A stretch of DNA of 64,000 nucleotides, taken from NCBI RefSeq assembly GCF_041821085.1, contig NZ_JBGUAZ010000004.1, positions 248,001 through 312,000 on the forward strand, given 5' to 3'. Origin of the DNA: Natrinema sp. HArc-T2 (GTDB taxonomy: Archaea; Halobacteriota; Halobacteria; Halobacteriales; Natrialbaceae). The position numbers and the translations under genes were made by a program. The notes beneath the pieces were generated by a model. That model was not told the origin of the DNA and ran no database searches. It saw only the letters and a list, made by a program, of their open reading frames with translations. Every line of letters starts with the position of its first letter. Within the stretch, counting starts at the first letter, position 1. Of this stretch, positions 35,922 through 44,654 are shown piece after piece.

Positions 35922-37454
35922 TCAGTAGTCCTCGAGCGCGTACAGTTTGCCGTATTTCTCGGTGACGTACTCGAGGAAGTGATCGGCGGTCAGGTCCTCG
36001 CCAGTGGCCCGTTCGATCAGGTCGGGCGTGACGAAGTGTTTGCCGTGCTGGTGGATGTGCTCGCGGAGCCAGCCGTTGAGGTCGTCGAACTCGCCCTCGC
36101 GGATCTCCTCGTCGAACGGGCCGCGGTCATCCTCGGCAGCGGCGTACAACTGTGCGGCGAGGACCGAGCCCAGCGAGTACGTCGGGAAGTAGCCGAAGTC
36201 GCCGTGCGACCAGTGGATGTCCTGCAGACAGCCCTCCGCGTCCGTCTCGGGACGGACGCCCAGATACTCCTCGTACTTGTCGTTCCAGACCTGCGGGACC
36301 TCTGAGACCTCGAGATCGCCACGGATCAGATCGCGCTCGATCTCGAAGCGGATCACGATGTGAAGGTGGTAGGTGAGTTCGTCCGCCTCGACGCGAATGA
36401 GGTTGTCGTCGTAAACCTGATTTGCGGCTTCGTAGGCCGCGTCAGGAGAGACGTCCTCGAGCCCCGGGAACCGCTCGCGGGCAACCGGCAGGAAATGTTC
36501 CCAGAAGGGGCGGGAACGACCGATGTGGTTCTCCCAGAGCCGGGACTGGGATTCGTGGACCGACAGGTCGCGGGCTTCGCCAAGCGGCGTACCGTAGCCC
36601 TCGTCGGGGAGGCCGAGCGTGTAGTTCGCGTGGCCGAACTCGTGGATGGTCGAGGTGATCGACCCCAGCAGGTCTTCCTCGTCGAAGCGGGTCGTCACGC
36701 GGGCGTCGAACTGCGTCCCCGAGGAGAACGGATGCGGCGCGGTATCGAGCCGCCCCCGGTCCCAGTCGTAGCCGAGCGAACCCAGCACGTCGCGTGCGAG
36801 CGCTTCCTGATCGTCGTCGTCGAACTCCCCCGCAAAGGCGTCAGTGGCGAGGTCAGCGTCACTATCTTGGATCGCGTCGATCAGTGGGACGAGTTCCTCT
36901 CGCAGGCGCTCTAGGACCCGTTCGGCAGTCTCGAGGTCGATGTAGGGCTCGTAGTCCGCAAAGAGGACGGCGTAGGGATCGGCATCGGGATCGATATGGG
37001 CGGCGTACTCGCGTTTGAGTTCGACCAGTTTCTCGAGGGTCGGTGCGAACTGCTCGAAGTCGTCCTCCTCGCGGGCCTGCTTCCACGTCGGATGGGCGTT
37101 CGACGCCGTCGCGGAGAGTTCTTCGACGAGTTCTTGGGGAACGCTCGTCTCGCGGTCGTACTGGCGTCGGGTCTCGCGGACGACCGCGGCCTGCTCGTCG
37201 GTGAGGTCGTCGTCCTCAAGGTCGTCGAGCAGCTGTCCGGTTTCGTCGGCAGTCAGGAGTTCGTGACTGAGCGACGACAGCGTCGAGAGTTGCTGGGCTC
37301 GGGCCGGCGTCCCCTCGTCGGGCATCACAACCTCCTGGTCCCATCGCAGGATACCGGCGGCGTTGCCAACGTTCGAGATGCGCTGGACGCGTCGTTCGAA
37401 CTGCTCGTACGTGTCGGCCTCGGTCGCATCGCTTCCAGCCTGATCGGTCGCCAT
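35922..37454 (-). CDS. Thermostable carboxypeptidase (M32 family)
   Basis: A 510-residue M32 metallocarboxypeptidase. HPF is at 241-243, DARVT at 250-254, the zinc site HEFGH at 271-275, and HESQSRLWEN about 30 residues later supplies the third ligand Glu. The C-terminal HQHGK and YFPTYSLGSVLAAQL blocks are also family-typical. It removes C-terminal residues from peptides with wide specificity. It is in a peptidase-rich segment (PepF, M32, M20), consistent with peptide turnover. Confidence 0.94.
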   Translation of the reverse strand: MATDQAGSDATEADTYEQFERRVQRISNVGNAAGILRWDQEVVMPDEGTPARAQQLSTLSSLSHELLTADETGQLLDDLEDDDLTDEQAAVVRETRRQYDRETSVPQELVEELSATASNAHPTWKQAREEDDFEQFAPTLEKLVELKREYAAHIDPDADPYAVLFADYEPYIDLETAERVLERLREELVPLIDAIQDSDADLATDAFAGEFDDDDQEALARDVLGSLGYDWDRGRLDTAPHPFSSGTQFDARVTTRFDEEDLLGSITSTIHEFGHANYTLGLPDEGYGTPLGEARDLSVHESQSRLWENHIGRSRPFWEHFLPVARERFPGLEDVSPDAAYEAANQVYDDNLIRVEADELTYHLHIVIRFEIERDLIRGDLEVSEVPQVWNDKYEEYLGVRPETDAEGCLQDIHWSHGDFGYFPTYSLGSVLAAQLYAAAEDDRGPFDEEIREGEFDDLNGWLREHIHQHGKHFVTPDLIERATGEDLTADHFLEYVTEKYGKLYALEDY

Positions 37455-37538
37455 AGCCGTATCGTTCGCTCGGAGCCGGTATCAACGTCTGGGTTCCGGT
37501 GGCTCGAGTCGTCGCGAGAATCGGCGGCGATAGTGGGA

Positions 37539-37610
37539 CGGACTCCTGGCAGTGTCGGCACACCCCCAACCCGTTACACGGATGCGTCGAGACCCAGTGA
37601 CAGCAGTCCG
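37539..37610. repeat. Intergenic palindromic repeat, copy D
   Basis: About 72 bp. The left end CGGACTCCTGGCAGTGTCGG and the right end, on the other strand, CGGACTGCTGTCACTGGG are near copies. The left end shares CGGACTCCTG with copy E. It lies between the M32 gene and the CDGSH gene. Confidence 0.65.
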
Positions 37611-37669
37611 TCTGAGCCAGAGAAGGCAGTCAACCGCCGTCGAAATGATGTCAGACGTTCTTTAAGTCG

Positions 37670-37882
37670 TTACTCGTCGACGGGCTGACGAGGCTGGTCG
37701 CTGTCGTCGTCCTCGTACTTGTATACGACGCCGTCTTCTTCGTCTGCCGTGACAGTATGTGCGCCGTCACAGAACGGCTTGTCGTCGGACAGACCACACT
37801 GGCAGACGTAGATGTCGCCATCGTGGTCGTCTGGGTCGATCGCAGTCGGTTCGCGTTCCTCGTGAGTGACTTCGCGTGCCAT
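37670..37882 (-). CDS. CDGSH iron-sulfur domain protein
   Basis: A 70-residue protein. The CDGSH-type [2Fe-2S] signature is YVCQCGLSDDKPFCDGAH (Cys-x-Cys, then Cys and His), giving the three-Cys, one-His cluster. The N-terminus contains acidic and basic turns, and the C-terminus (YKYEDDDSDQPR) is acidic. Such proteins transfer electrons or sense redox state; partner unknown. A TATA-like GGTATATGGG box on the minus strand at about 37905-37915 lies some 27 bases before ATG 37882, so the mRNA is probably leaderless. Confidence 0.85.
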   Translation of the reverse strand: MAREVTHEEREPTAIDPDDHDGDIYVCQCGLSDDKPFCDGAHTVTADEEDGVVYKYEDDDSDQPRQPVDE

Positions 37883-37944
37883 CAACTGGGGTAACGAACG
37901 GCTGCCCCATATACCTAAGCGAACTTATGTGTTACCAGGTTGTG

Positions 37945-38030
37945 CTCGTCCCACCAGGGGACGAGTGTCCCACGGTTTCGTCCGTGATACGTATCCCATT
38001 TGTCAGGACATAGATTGATATCATATCAAT
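37945..38030. promoter_or_regulatory. Hairpin and perfect dyad in the CDGSH/38109 gap
   Basis: Two features: a perfect 8-bp hairpin with 5-base loop at 37945-37965 (CTCGTCCC/GGGACGAG), and a perfect 8-bp inverted repeat with one central base at 38014-38030 (ATTGATATCATATCAAT). The dyad looks like a dimeric-regulator operator placed before the membrane gene at 38109. Confidence 0.5.
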
Positions 38031-38108
38031 TGCAGTCCCCCTCGAGAGTATACCCCCAGTAGAACGTGCAAGCACCGGCCTGTTCCGCGGGGATCCGTAG
38101 CTATCAGT

Positions 38109-38477
38109 ATGGCAATCGCATCACCAGTCGCGTCGGTCATCGTGTTCCTCGTGAGCCTGCTGATCGGTGCGCTCGGCATCTACGCCGGCGCACGCGTCAT
38201 CGTCGGACGGACTGGCTACGATCACGCCATCGTCACCGCGCTGATCGGCGCGATCGTCTGGGCCATCGTCGGCTTCACTGTCGGGTGGATCCCCCTCGTC
38301 GGCCCGTTGGTCGCCCTGCTGGCCTACGTCGCGGTCATCAACTGGCGATATCCCGGTGACTGGACCGCCGCGGCGATGATCGGCCTCGTCGCCTGGATCA
38401 CCGTCCTGATCGTCCTCTACGTCCTCGCCGCGGTCGGCATTACGAGTTTCGGCGCGGTCGGCGTTCCGGGCCTCTGA
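38109..38477 (+). CDS. Small membrane protein of unknown function
   Basis: A 122-residue protein with four predicted helices: SVIVFLVSLLIGALGIYAGA, ALIGAIVWAIVGFTVGWIPL, LVALLAYVAVINW and AAAMIGLVAWITVLIVLYVL. Charged residues are sparse and lie at the loops. No family is recognised. It is preceded by a perfect dyad and a GAGTATACC promoter-like element, and is convergent with the M20 gene. Confidence 0.65.
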   Translation: MAIASPVASVIVFLVSLLIGALGIYAGARVIVGRTGYDHAIVTALIGAIVWAIVGFTVGWIPLVGPLVALLAYVAVINWRYPGDWTAAAMIGLVAWITVLIVLYVLAAVGITSFGAVGVPGL

Positions 38478-38505
38478 TCAACCGAGTGGAGTACTGTCAG
38501 CGGGT

Positions 38506-39591
38506 TTAGTGTGATGGCGGCCACGTCTCCGCGACCCACCGGTAGGTCTCGCGACAGCGCTCGAGGACGGCGATCGAGACGCTCTCGCCGTCGGTGTGGG
38601 CCTCGCCGGGCTCGGAAGGGCCGTAGATCACACACTCCGTGCCGGCGTCCGAGAGCCAGCCCGCGTCGGTCGCGTGGGGTTTGGTGACGTGTTCGGGGTC
38701 GGCATCTTGTGCCGCCGTTGCGGCCTCGAGAACCGCATCGGCAAAGGACGCGTCCTCGCACTGCATCGGCGGCCAGTCCTGGTCGACGGTCCACTCGATT
38801 CCCTCGCGGTCCGCGATCCGCTCGAGGGGGGCGCGCTCGCCCGGCACCGTCCGCTCGTCGACGGTGAACGAACAGCGGGCAGGGACGACGTTCCACGCGG
38901 AGCCACCCTCGATCTCGGTGACGGTGAGGCGTCCCTCGATGATCTCGCCCGCGACGTCGACCGACGGGGGCTCAAGTGCCCGAACACGGTCGATCGCGTC
39001 CGTCGCGCGGTAGATGGCGTTCTCGCCGGCGTCGGCCTCGCTGGCGTGGGCCGCGGTTCCGTGGGCAGTGATCGTACTTCCGCGTCGGCCCTTGTGCGCG
39101 ACGGCGACATCGGTGACGTTCGGCCCCGAGTAGTTGGTCGAGCCCTCACCGACGATGGCGTACTCCGGGGAGAACCCCTGCTCGATCGCGTGGCGTGCGC
39201 CGACACCGCCGACTTCCTCGCCGACGAAACTCGCGAATACGAGTTCACCGGCGGGGGTGGCATCATGGAACGCGAGCAGGGCAGCCACGAGCGCGCCTTT
39301 CATATCCGCCGTCCCACGGCCATAGAGTCGACCGTCTCGTTCCTCGACGGTGTATGCATCGCCCATCTCGGTGACTTGCGAGTCAACCGGCTCGACAACA
39401 TCGTGGTGGCCGACGAGTGCGAGTGTCTCGTCGCCACTGCCTTTCCGGGCGAATACGTTCCCGACCTCGTCTCGGCGTACGTCGGCGTCGGTCTCGCGGC
39501 GCAGCCACGACTCGAGGAAGTCACCGGCAGCAGTCTCGTCTCCGTGGCTGGGAATCGAAACGAGCTCGCGCGTCAACTCGACGAGAGTCAT
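38506..39591 (-). CDS. M20 family peptidase/deacylase
   Basis: A 361-residue M20 protein (ArgE/DapE/ACY1/CPG2 group). Metal ligands: GHHDVVEP (His, Asp), the bridging Asp in GRGTADMKGALVA, catalytic Glu-Glu in FVGEEVGGVG, and a C-terminal His in KPHATDAGW. A lid/dimerisation domain lies between. The substrate may be acetylornithine, succinyl-diaminopimelate or a carboxypeptidase substrate; the sequence does not decide. The upstream gene on the same strand is the HemAT-like transducer, with a 93-base gap. Confidence 0.88.
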   Translation of the reverse strand: MTLVELTRELVSIPSHGDETAAGDFLESWLRRETDADVRRDEVGNVFARKGSGDETLALVGHHDVVEPVDSQVTEMGDAYTVEERDGRLYGRGTADMKGALVAALLAFHDATPAGELVFASFVGEEVGGVGARHAIEQGFSPEYAIVGEGSTNYSGPNVTDVAVAHKGRRGSTITAHGTAAHASEADAGENAIYRATDAIDRVRALEPPSVDVAGEIIEGRLTVTEIEGGSAWNVVPARCSFTVDERTVPGERAPLERIADREGIEWTVDQDWPPMQCEDASFADAVLEAATAAQDADPEHVTKPHATDAGWLSDAGTECVIYGPSEPGEAHTDGESVSIAVLERCRETYRWVAETWPPSH

Positions 39592-39684
39592 GCGGAGGCA
39601 ATCACCGGCAGTCGTGTTCAGTGCACCGAAAAGGCTGGGGAGACTGCTGTCGTTGCGGAGGAGGGCAGCAAACGCCGTTCGTCG

Positions 39685-41328
39685 TCAGTCAACTTGCTCG
39701 TAGACCGGCGGCTCCGTCTCCTGTTCGTCGTCGGTGAGCCGCGCGACCGAGTCGCGCACTTCGCGGAGGCTGGCCGTCTGTTCTTGGCTCGCCGCCGCGA
39801 CCGATTCCGCCGCATTCGCGACCTTGTCAGCCGACTGGGACAGTTCCGCGAGCGTCTCGGCAGTTGCTTCGACGCCCCGTGCCTGCTGGTCGGCCGCCGC
39901 CGTCACGTCTTCCATGCCCGTCGCCGTCTGCTGTGCCGACTCGTGGATCGACTCGAGCGAGTGGACGGTCTCTCTAACCCGGTCGGTGCCGGCGTCGACA
40001 CGGGTGACCGTCTCCTCGGTCGTCGCGACCGTCGCGCTGGCGTCCTCGCGGACGGCTTCGACGGTGTCTTCGATCTCCGCGAGATCCGATTTGGTCTGTT
40101 CGGCGAACGAGCGCACTTCGTTGGCGATCACACCCATCGTGTCACCGTCACCGCCGCCACGAGAGGACTCGATCTTCGCGTTCGCTGCCAGCACCGTCGT
40201 TCGCTCGGCGAGGTCGTCGAGTCGGTCGACGATCTCGTCGATCTCTTCGGTCCGCTCTGCGAGCGAGTCGACGGCCTCGGCGACGCGGTCGGTCGCGTTT
40301 TCGATCGCCTCGAGTTCGTCCAAGGCGTCGTCGGCGGCTTCGACCCCTTCGGCAGCGAGTTGCTCGGTCCGGTCGCTTTCCTTGCTGACTTGGTCTGCCA
40401 CGCTTGCGACCTCCTCGACGGCGGCGCTCACTTCGTCGAGTTCGCGTGCGGCCCGCGTGACACCGGCAGCCTGTGACTCGGTGTGCTGGCTGATCGCCTC
40501 GGCGCGCTTTGCGACCACCTCGCCCGACTCGTGGAGTTCGGACAGCGGGGCCTGCACGTCGGTTTCGACCTCGCTGGCGAGGCGCTTGCGCTGTTCGATC
40601 GACTCCTCGAGTCGCTTCGCGTAGGAGTCCACGTAGGTTTCGGTCGCGATCTGCATGTCGAGGTTGATGATTCGGAGCAGCGAGAGGATGTCCATCATGC
40701 CGTCGTCGATGGCATCTCTGACGGCTGCTTCGAACGACTCCTCGAGCCCGTCGTCGATATCGTCATCGCTGCCGCCGAATCCCAGCGCGCCGACGACTTT
40801 GCCGAGTCCGCCCTCGTCGCTCTCGGCGTCGCGTTCTGCCGCCCACTCCTCGATCGCGTCGACGACTTGATCTTGGACCCGCTCGTTCATCCGCGAGAGC
40901 AGCAGATCGTAGTAGACGCCGTATTGGCCCACGTAGTGTTTCAGCGGCATATCGAGCATTTCGTGGAGCTTTCCGATCCGGGTCCGGTTTTCGAAGTACG
41001 ACAGATCGTAGTCCCCCGTCGCCAGCGAGACGAGATACGCCTGCTGGGTCTGTTTGAGCGCCTCGACGCCCTTCGGCGACCGATTGATGACCTTCCGCGT
41101 GCCCTCGTACTGCAGAATGTTCTCGTAGAAGTCGTCGGAAATCTCCTGGCGATTGTCCCGTAACAGCGGCTCGAGATCCGAGAGTCGCTGTTGATCGGTT
41201 TCGTCGAATCCGATGAAGTGTTTTCGCCACTCGACCTCGTCTTCGTCGAGGCCAATGCGATCAACGAGTTCGTCGACATCGAGAAAACCGTTGAGTCCCC
41301 CCTTACCGAACGTCTGCTCCGGTTGCAT
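39685..41328 (-). CDS. Globin-coupled aerotaxis transducer (HemAT-type)
   Basis: A 547-residue soluble transducer with no transmembrane helix. Residues 1-190 are a globin sensor; the proximal haem ligand is His122 in RIGKLHEMLDMPLKHYVGQY (His within KLHEM). A linker leads to a long methyl-accepting coiled coil with the signalling tip around LAERTTVLAANAKIESSRGG and VIANEVRSFAEQT. The archaeal HemAT group senses oxygen and steers swimming via CheA/CheW. Other chemotaxis genes are not in the window. It begins at ATG 41328 with a TTAAC/GTTAA dyad just upstream. Confidence 0.93.
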   Translation of the reverse strand: MQPEQTFGKGGLNGFLDVDELVDRIGLDEDEVEWRKHFIGFDETDQQRLSDLEPLLRDNRQEISDDFYENILQYEGTRKVINRSPKGVEALKQTQQAYLVSLATGDYDLSYFENRTRIGKLHEMLDMPLKHYVGQYGVYYDLLLSRMNERVQDQVVDAIEEWAAERDAESDEGGLGKVVGALGFGGSDDDIDDGLEESFEAAVRDAIDDGMMDILSLLRIINLDMQIATETYVDSYAKRLEESIEQRKRLASEVETDVQAPLSELHESGEVVAKRAEAISQHTESQAAGVTRAARELDEVSAAVEEVASVADQVSKESDRTEQLAAEGVEAADDALDELEAIENATDRVAEAVDSLAERTEEIDEIVDRLDDLAERTTVLAANAKIESSRGGGDGDTMGVIANEVRSFAEQTKSDLAEIEDTVEAVREDASATVATTEETVTRVDAGTDRVRETVHSLESIHESAQQTATGMEDVTAAADQQARGVEATAETLAELSQSADKVANAAESVAAASQEQTASLREVRDSVARLTDDEQETEPPVYEQVD

Positions 41329-41666
41329 ACCAACACTCTAGTTAACCGGTCAGTTAAGATTCCGTTGATGTTCCCGTCGAATAGGAACGTACGCTTCTAT
41401 CACTGTTAGAAACAACTACCGGTATCGTCACCTTCCTCGGACAACACGGTTCCCATCGTCCGGACTCGAGACGCCCTCGTCAGTGGCGACAGGCGTCGAG
41501 ACACGATCGAGCCCCCGGGGACTCTTGTCCGACAACAGAGTGTATCGTACAGCGGCGATCGGTGGTTCCAGAACGGCTACGGTCTCCCGAAGACTGCAAG
41601 CATGCATCGAGCTGTCGGCACGAGGTGCTGTGAAACCCTTATAGGCGTACGTGAATCAGTTTACGT
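41329..41666. other. Divergent intergenic region of about 340 bases
   Basis: Between the HemAT gene and the PIN-ATPase gene. It holds a 16-base dyad (41342-41357, TTAACCGGTCAGTTAA) next to the HemAT start and a TATA-like CTTATAGG (41638-41645) about 25 bases before the PIN-ATPase ATG. The GC-rich middle shows no gene. Confidence 0.45.
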
Positions 41667-43544
41667 ATGAACGTCGTGCCGGATACGAGCGTGGTCATCG
41701 ATGGCCGCGTTTCGGCGACAATCGAAGACGGGCAGTTCGAGGGAGCGACGATCTGTGTGCCCGAAGCAGTCGTCGCGGAACTCGAGGCGCAGGCAAACGA
41801 CGGACTCGACAGCGGCTGGGACGGTCTAGAGGAGCTCCAGCGGCTGGCCGAGCTGGCCGACGAGGGCGTCGTCGACCTCGAGTACGTCGGCGAGCGGCCA
41901 AGCGCCATCGAGCGCGGCCACGCCTCCGAGGGCGAGATCGACGCCCTGATCCGTGATCTCGCGGAGGACCTCGACGCAACCTTCGTCACCAGCGACGTCG
42001 TTCAGGCGGAGGTCGCACAGGCGAAGGGACTCGACGTCGAACACGTCTCGCCCGAGGTTCGCAGAGTCGGCACGCTGGCCGTCGAGGAGTACTTCGACGA
42101 CCAAACGATGAGCGTCCACCTGAAAACGGACGCTATCCCGCGGGCCAAACGCGGCGAACTCGGCGCAATGGCCTACGAGGAGATCGCCGACGAGCCCGTA
42201 GACGAGGCGACGATGGACGAGTACGCCCGCGAGGTCATCGACGGTGCCAAGGAGGCCCACGACGGCTTCATCGAGCTCTCAGAGCCGGGCATGACAATCG
42301 TCCAGTTCCGGGATTACCGGATCGCGATCGGTCGCCCGCCGTTCTCGGACGGGATCGAGATCACCGCCGTCCGCCCGATCGCCCAGACAGACATCGACGA
42401 CTACGAGCACGCCGACGAACTCAAAGAGCGACTGCTCGAGCGCCAGCGTGGCGTCCTCATTTCGGGTGCGCCCGGGGCCGGGAAGTCGACGTTCGCACAG
42501 GCGGTCGCCCGCTACATCTCCGATCACGACTACTCGGTCAAGACGATGGAGAAACCACGGGACCTGCAGGTCGGCCCCGACATCACCCAGTATACCGAAC
42601 TGGGCGGCGAGATGGCCAAAACGGCCGACGCCCTGTTGATGGTCCGACCGGACTACACGATCTACGACGAGGTCCGCAAGACCGACGACTTCGAGGTCTT
42701 CGCAGACATGCGGCTGGCGGGTGTGGGCATGATCGGTGTCGTCCACGCGACCAGACCGATCGACTCGCTCCAGCGGCTCGTCGGTCGGGTCGAACTCGGG
42801 ATGATTCCCCAGGTCGCCGACACCGTCGTCTACATCGAAGCCGGGAAAGTCGAGACGGTCTACGACGTCAAGACGACGGTCAAAGTGCCTGCCGGACTCA
42901 CCGAAGAGGACCTCGCCCGGCCCGTCATCCAGGTTACGAACTTCCAGACCGGCGAGCCCGAATACGAGATCTACACGTTCAACCGTCAGGTCGTCACCGT
43001 CCCACTGAAAGACGAGGAGGGCGGCCCCAGCAGCGAGTCCGGCGTCGACCGCATCGCCAAACAGGAGATCGAACGCGAGATCCGCTCGGTCGCCCGTGGC
43101 TACGTCGATGTCCAACTCAAAAGCCAGGACAAAGCCATCGTCTACGTCGAAGAAGACGACATCTCGAGCGTCATCGGCAAAGGCGGCGGTCGGATCACCG
43201 ATATCGAAAACCGGCTGGGGATCGATATCGACGTTCGCACGCACGACGAGAACCCCCACTACGGTACTGGCGACGGTGGTGGCGGCGGCGCGAGCGCCAA
43301 CAGCGCCGGTGGCGGGTCACAGGCCGGCCAGATGGTCCAACCCGAGATCACCTCCCGGCACATCGTCATCCCCGTCGACGGCAACCACGGCGAAACCGTC
43401 GAGATTCAGGCCGCCGGTGACTACCTCTTTACGGCGACGGTGAGCCGCGGCGGCGAAATCCAGGTCTCGCGTGGGAGTGCGATCGCGGAGGAACTCGAGC
43501 GAGCGATCGATCGGAAAGACCCGGTCACAGTCGTCCCGTCGTAG
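41667..43544 (+). CDS. PIN domain - PilT-type ATPase - KH domain protein
   Basis: A 625-residue three-part protein. Residues 1-140 are a PIN domain (VPDTSVVIDGRVSA with the catalytic Asp, then LDATFVTSDVVQA). Residues about 235-450 are a VirB11/PilT-type P-loop ATPase with Walker A GAPGAGKST and the Asp-box/Walker B region (VRPDYTIYDEVRKTDDF). Residues 480-525 are a KH RNA-binding domain (VYVEEDDISSVIGKGGGRIT, with GKGG), followed by a Gly-rich linker and a C-terminal beta domain. The combination suggests an RNA-processing or decay motor. The family is archaeal-wide and its substrates are unknown. The mRNA is probably leaderless. Confidence 0.9.
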   Translation: MNVVPDTSVVIDGRVSATIEDGQFEGATICVPEAVVAELEAQANDGLDSGWDGLEELQRLAELADEGVVDLEYVGERPSAIERGHASEGEIDALIRDLAEDLDATFVTSDVVQAEVAQAKGLDVEHVSPEVRRVGTLAVEEYFDDQTMSVHLKTDAIPRAKRGELGAMAYEEIADEPVDEATMDEYAREVIDGAKEAHDGFIELSEPGMTIVQFRDYRIAIGRPPFSDGIEITAVRPIAQTDIDDYEHADELKERLLERQRGVLISGAPGAGKSTFAQAVARYISDHDYSVKTMEKPRDLQVGPDITQYTELGGEMAKTADALLMVRPDYTIYDEVRKTDDFEVFADMRLAGVGMIGVVHATRPIDSLQRLVGRVELGMIPQVADTVVYIEAGKVETVYDVKTTVKVPAGLTEEDLARPVIQVTNFQTGEPEYEIYTFNRQVVTVPLKDEEGGPSSESGVDRIAKQEIEREIRSVARGYVDVQLKSQDKAIVYVEEDDISSVIGKGGGRITDIENRLGIDIDVRTHDENPHYGTGDGGGGGASANSAGGGSQAGQMVQPEITSRHIVIPVDGNHGETVEIQAAGDYLFTATVSRGGEIQVSRGSAIAEELERAIDRKDPVTVVPS

Positions 43545-43589
43545 AACACGCCGCGAGCCAGCCGAGTGATCGGCGCTCCAGACGGAGCC

Positions 43590-44654
43590 CTATGGCGACC
43601 AGAGCCGCTGTTCTCGGTCGAGCAACGTGACGATGACCACGTGCGGAAGCGTCAGGACGGCGATCGTCACCAGATAGAGCGCGAGCACGTCGGGGACGGT
43701 CGCGGGCGTGCGCGGGACGGCGAGCCCGATCACAACGAGGACAAGCAATCCGCCTGCGGTCAGCGGCGCCGCATCGCGGGCGAAGCGACGAGACGCGGTG
43801 CCGATCGCCTCCCGTTCGAGCGCCCCGCCGGCGACGGCGTCGACGAGCATCGTTCTGAGGATATGCCGGAGGGAGTGCCAGAAACAGAAGTAGAGCCCGA
43901 TCGCGAGGATCGGCGGGACGATTGCGAAGTAGGCGACGAGCCCGATCGTCTCCGCGGTGTCGACGATCCACGGGCCACGATCACCGTCGCTCGTCCGGAG
44001 GAAGCCGAGACCCGTCGCGAGCACGATGAGGGAGCCGAAGCCGATCGCGACGGCTGCCCGCACCGACGCGGAGAACGCCGGCTCGAGCGCAGTCGCCGCG
44101 TCGGGGTCGAACAGCCCGACGAGTGTCTCGGCGACGAATGCGTACTGGGCCGGAAACGCGACCAGCGGGACGAGCATCGGAAGCCCGCCCCGGACGACGA
44201 GAGCGAGGAGCCGGCTGGCCCGCGTCTCGAGATGGGGGGCACGGACAAGTGCGAGCAGGGCGTAGACGTCGCCTTGCCCCCAGTGGACGAGCGTGACGAA
44301 GATAAAGAGGACGAACGCGACGACGGGGGCGAGAAACCAGACGGCGGCGTACGCGGTGCCGACCAGCAGATAGAGGCTGCCGACGAATGCGAGCGACCGC
44401 AGGGTGACGGGGTCGCCCCGGGCCCGCGGCAACACGAGGTGGTCGACGGCCCCGTGGGGAAGCCCGAGGACGACGACGCTGAGCGCCAGCGGAACGTACT
44501 GGTACGCGAGCGGCGGCGAGCCCACGAGGATCGTGACCGAGACGACGGTGACGATAAGCACCAGTCCGACGCCGAGGCACAGGCGAGCAGCCAGTCGACG
44601 GGCCGCGGCATCCGTGTGGAGGACACCGCCACTGGAGGTCGTGTCACCGGTCAT
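43590..44654 (-). CDS. blh: Beta-carotene 15,15'-dioxygenase (Brp/Blh family)
   Basis: A 354-residue integral membrane protein with about 9-10 helices. The conserved His residues of the family are present: LPHGAVDHLVL, LVHWGQGD, FWHSLRHILR and LTLPHVVIVTLLD. It cleaves beta-carotene to two retinals, the chromophore of the two rhodopsins upstream. Its ATG lies 11 bases inside the crtY coding end, so translation is coupled. Start at 44654 (MTGDTTSSGG). Confidence 0.92.
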   Translation of the reverse strand: MTGDTTSSGGVLHTDAAARRLAARLCLGVGLVLIVTVVSVTILVGSPPLAYQYVPLALSVVVLGLPHGAVDHLVLPRARGDPVTLRSLAFVGSLYLLVGTAYAAVWFLAPVVAFVLFIFVTLVHWGQGDVYALLALVRAPHLETRASRLLALVVRGGLPMLVPLVAFPAQYAFVAETLVGLFDPDAATALEPAFSASVRAAVAIGFGSLIVLATGLGFLRTSDGDRGPWIVDTAETIGLVAYFAIVPPILAIGLYFCFWHSLRHILRTMLVDAVAGGALEREAIGTASRRFARDAAPLTAGGLLVLVVIGLAVPRTPATVPDVLALYLVTIAVLTLPHVVIVTLLDREQRLWSP

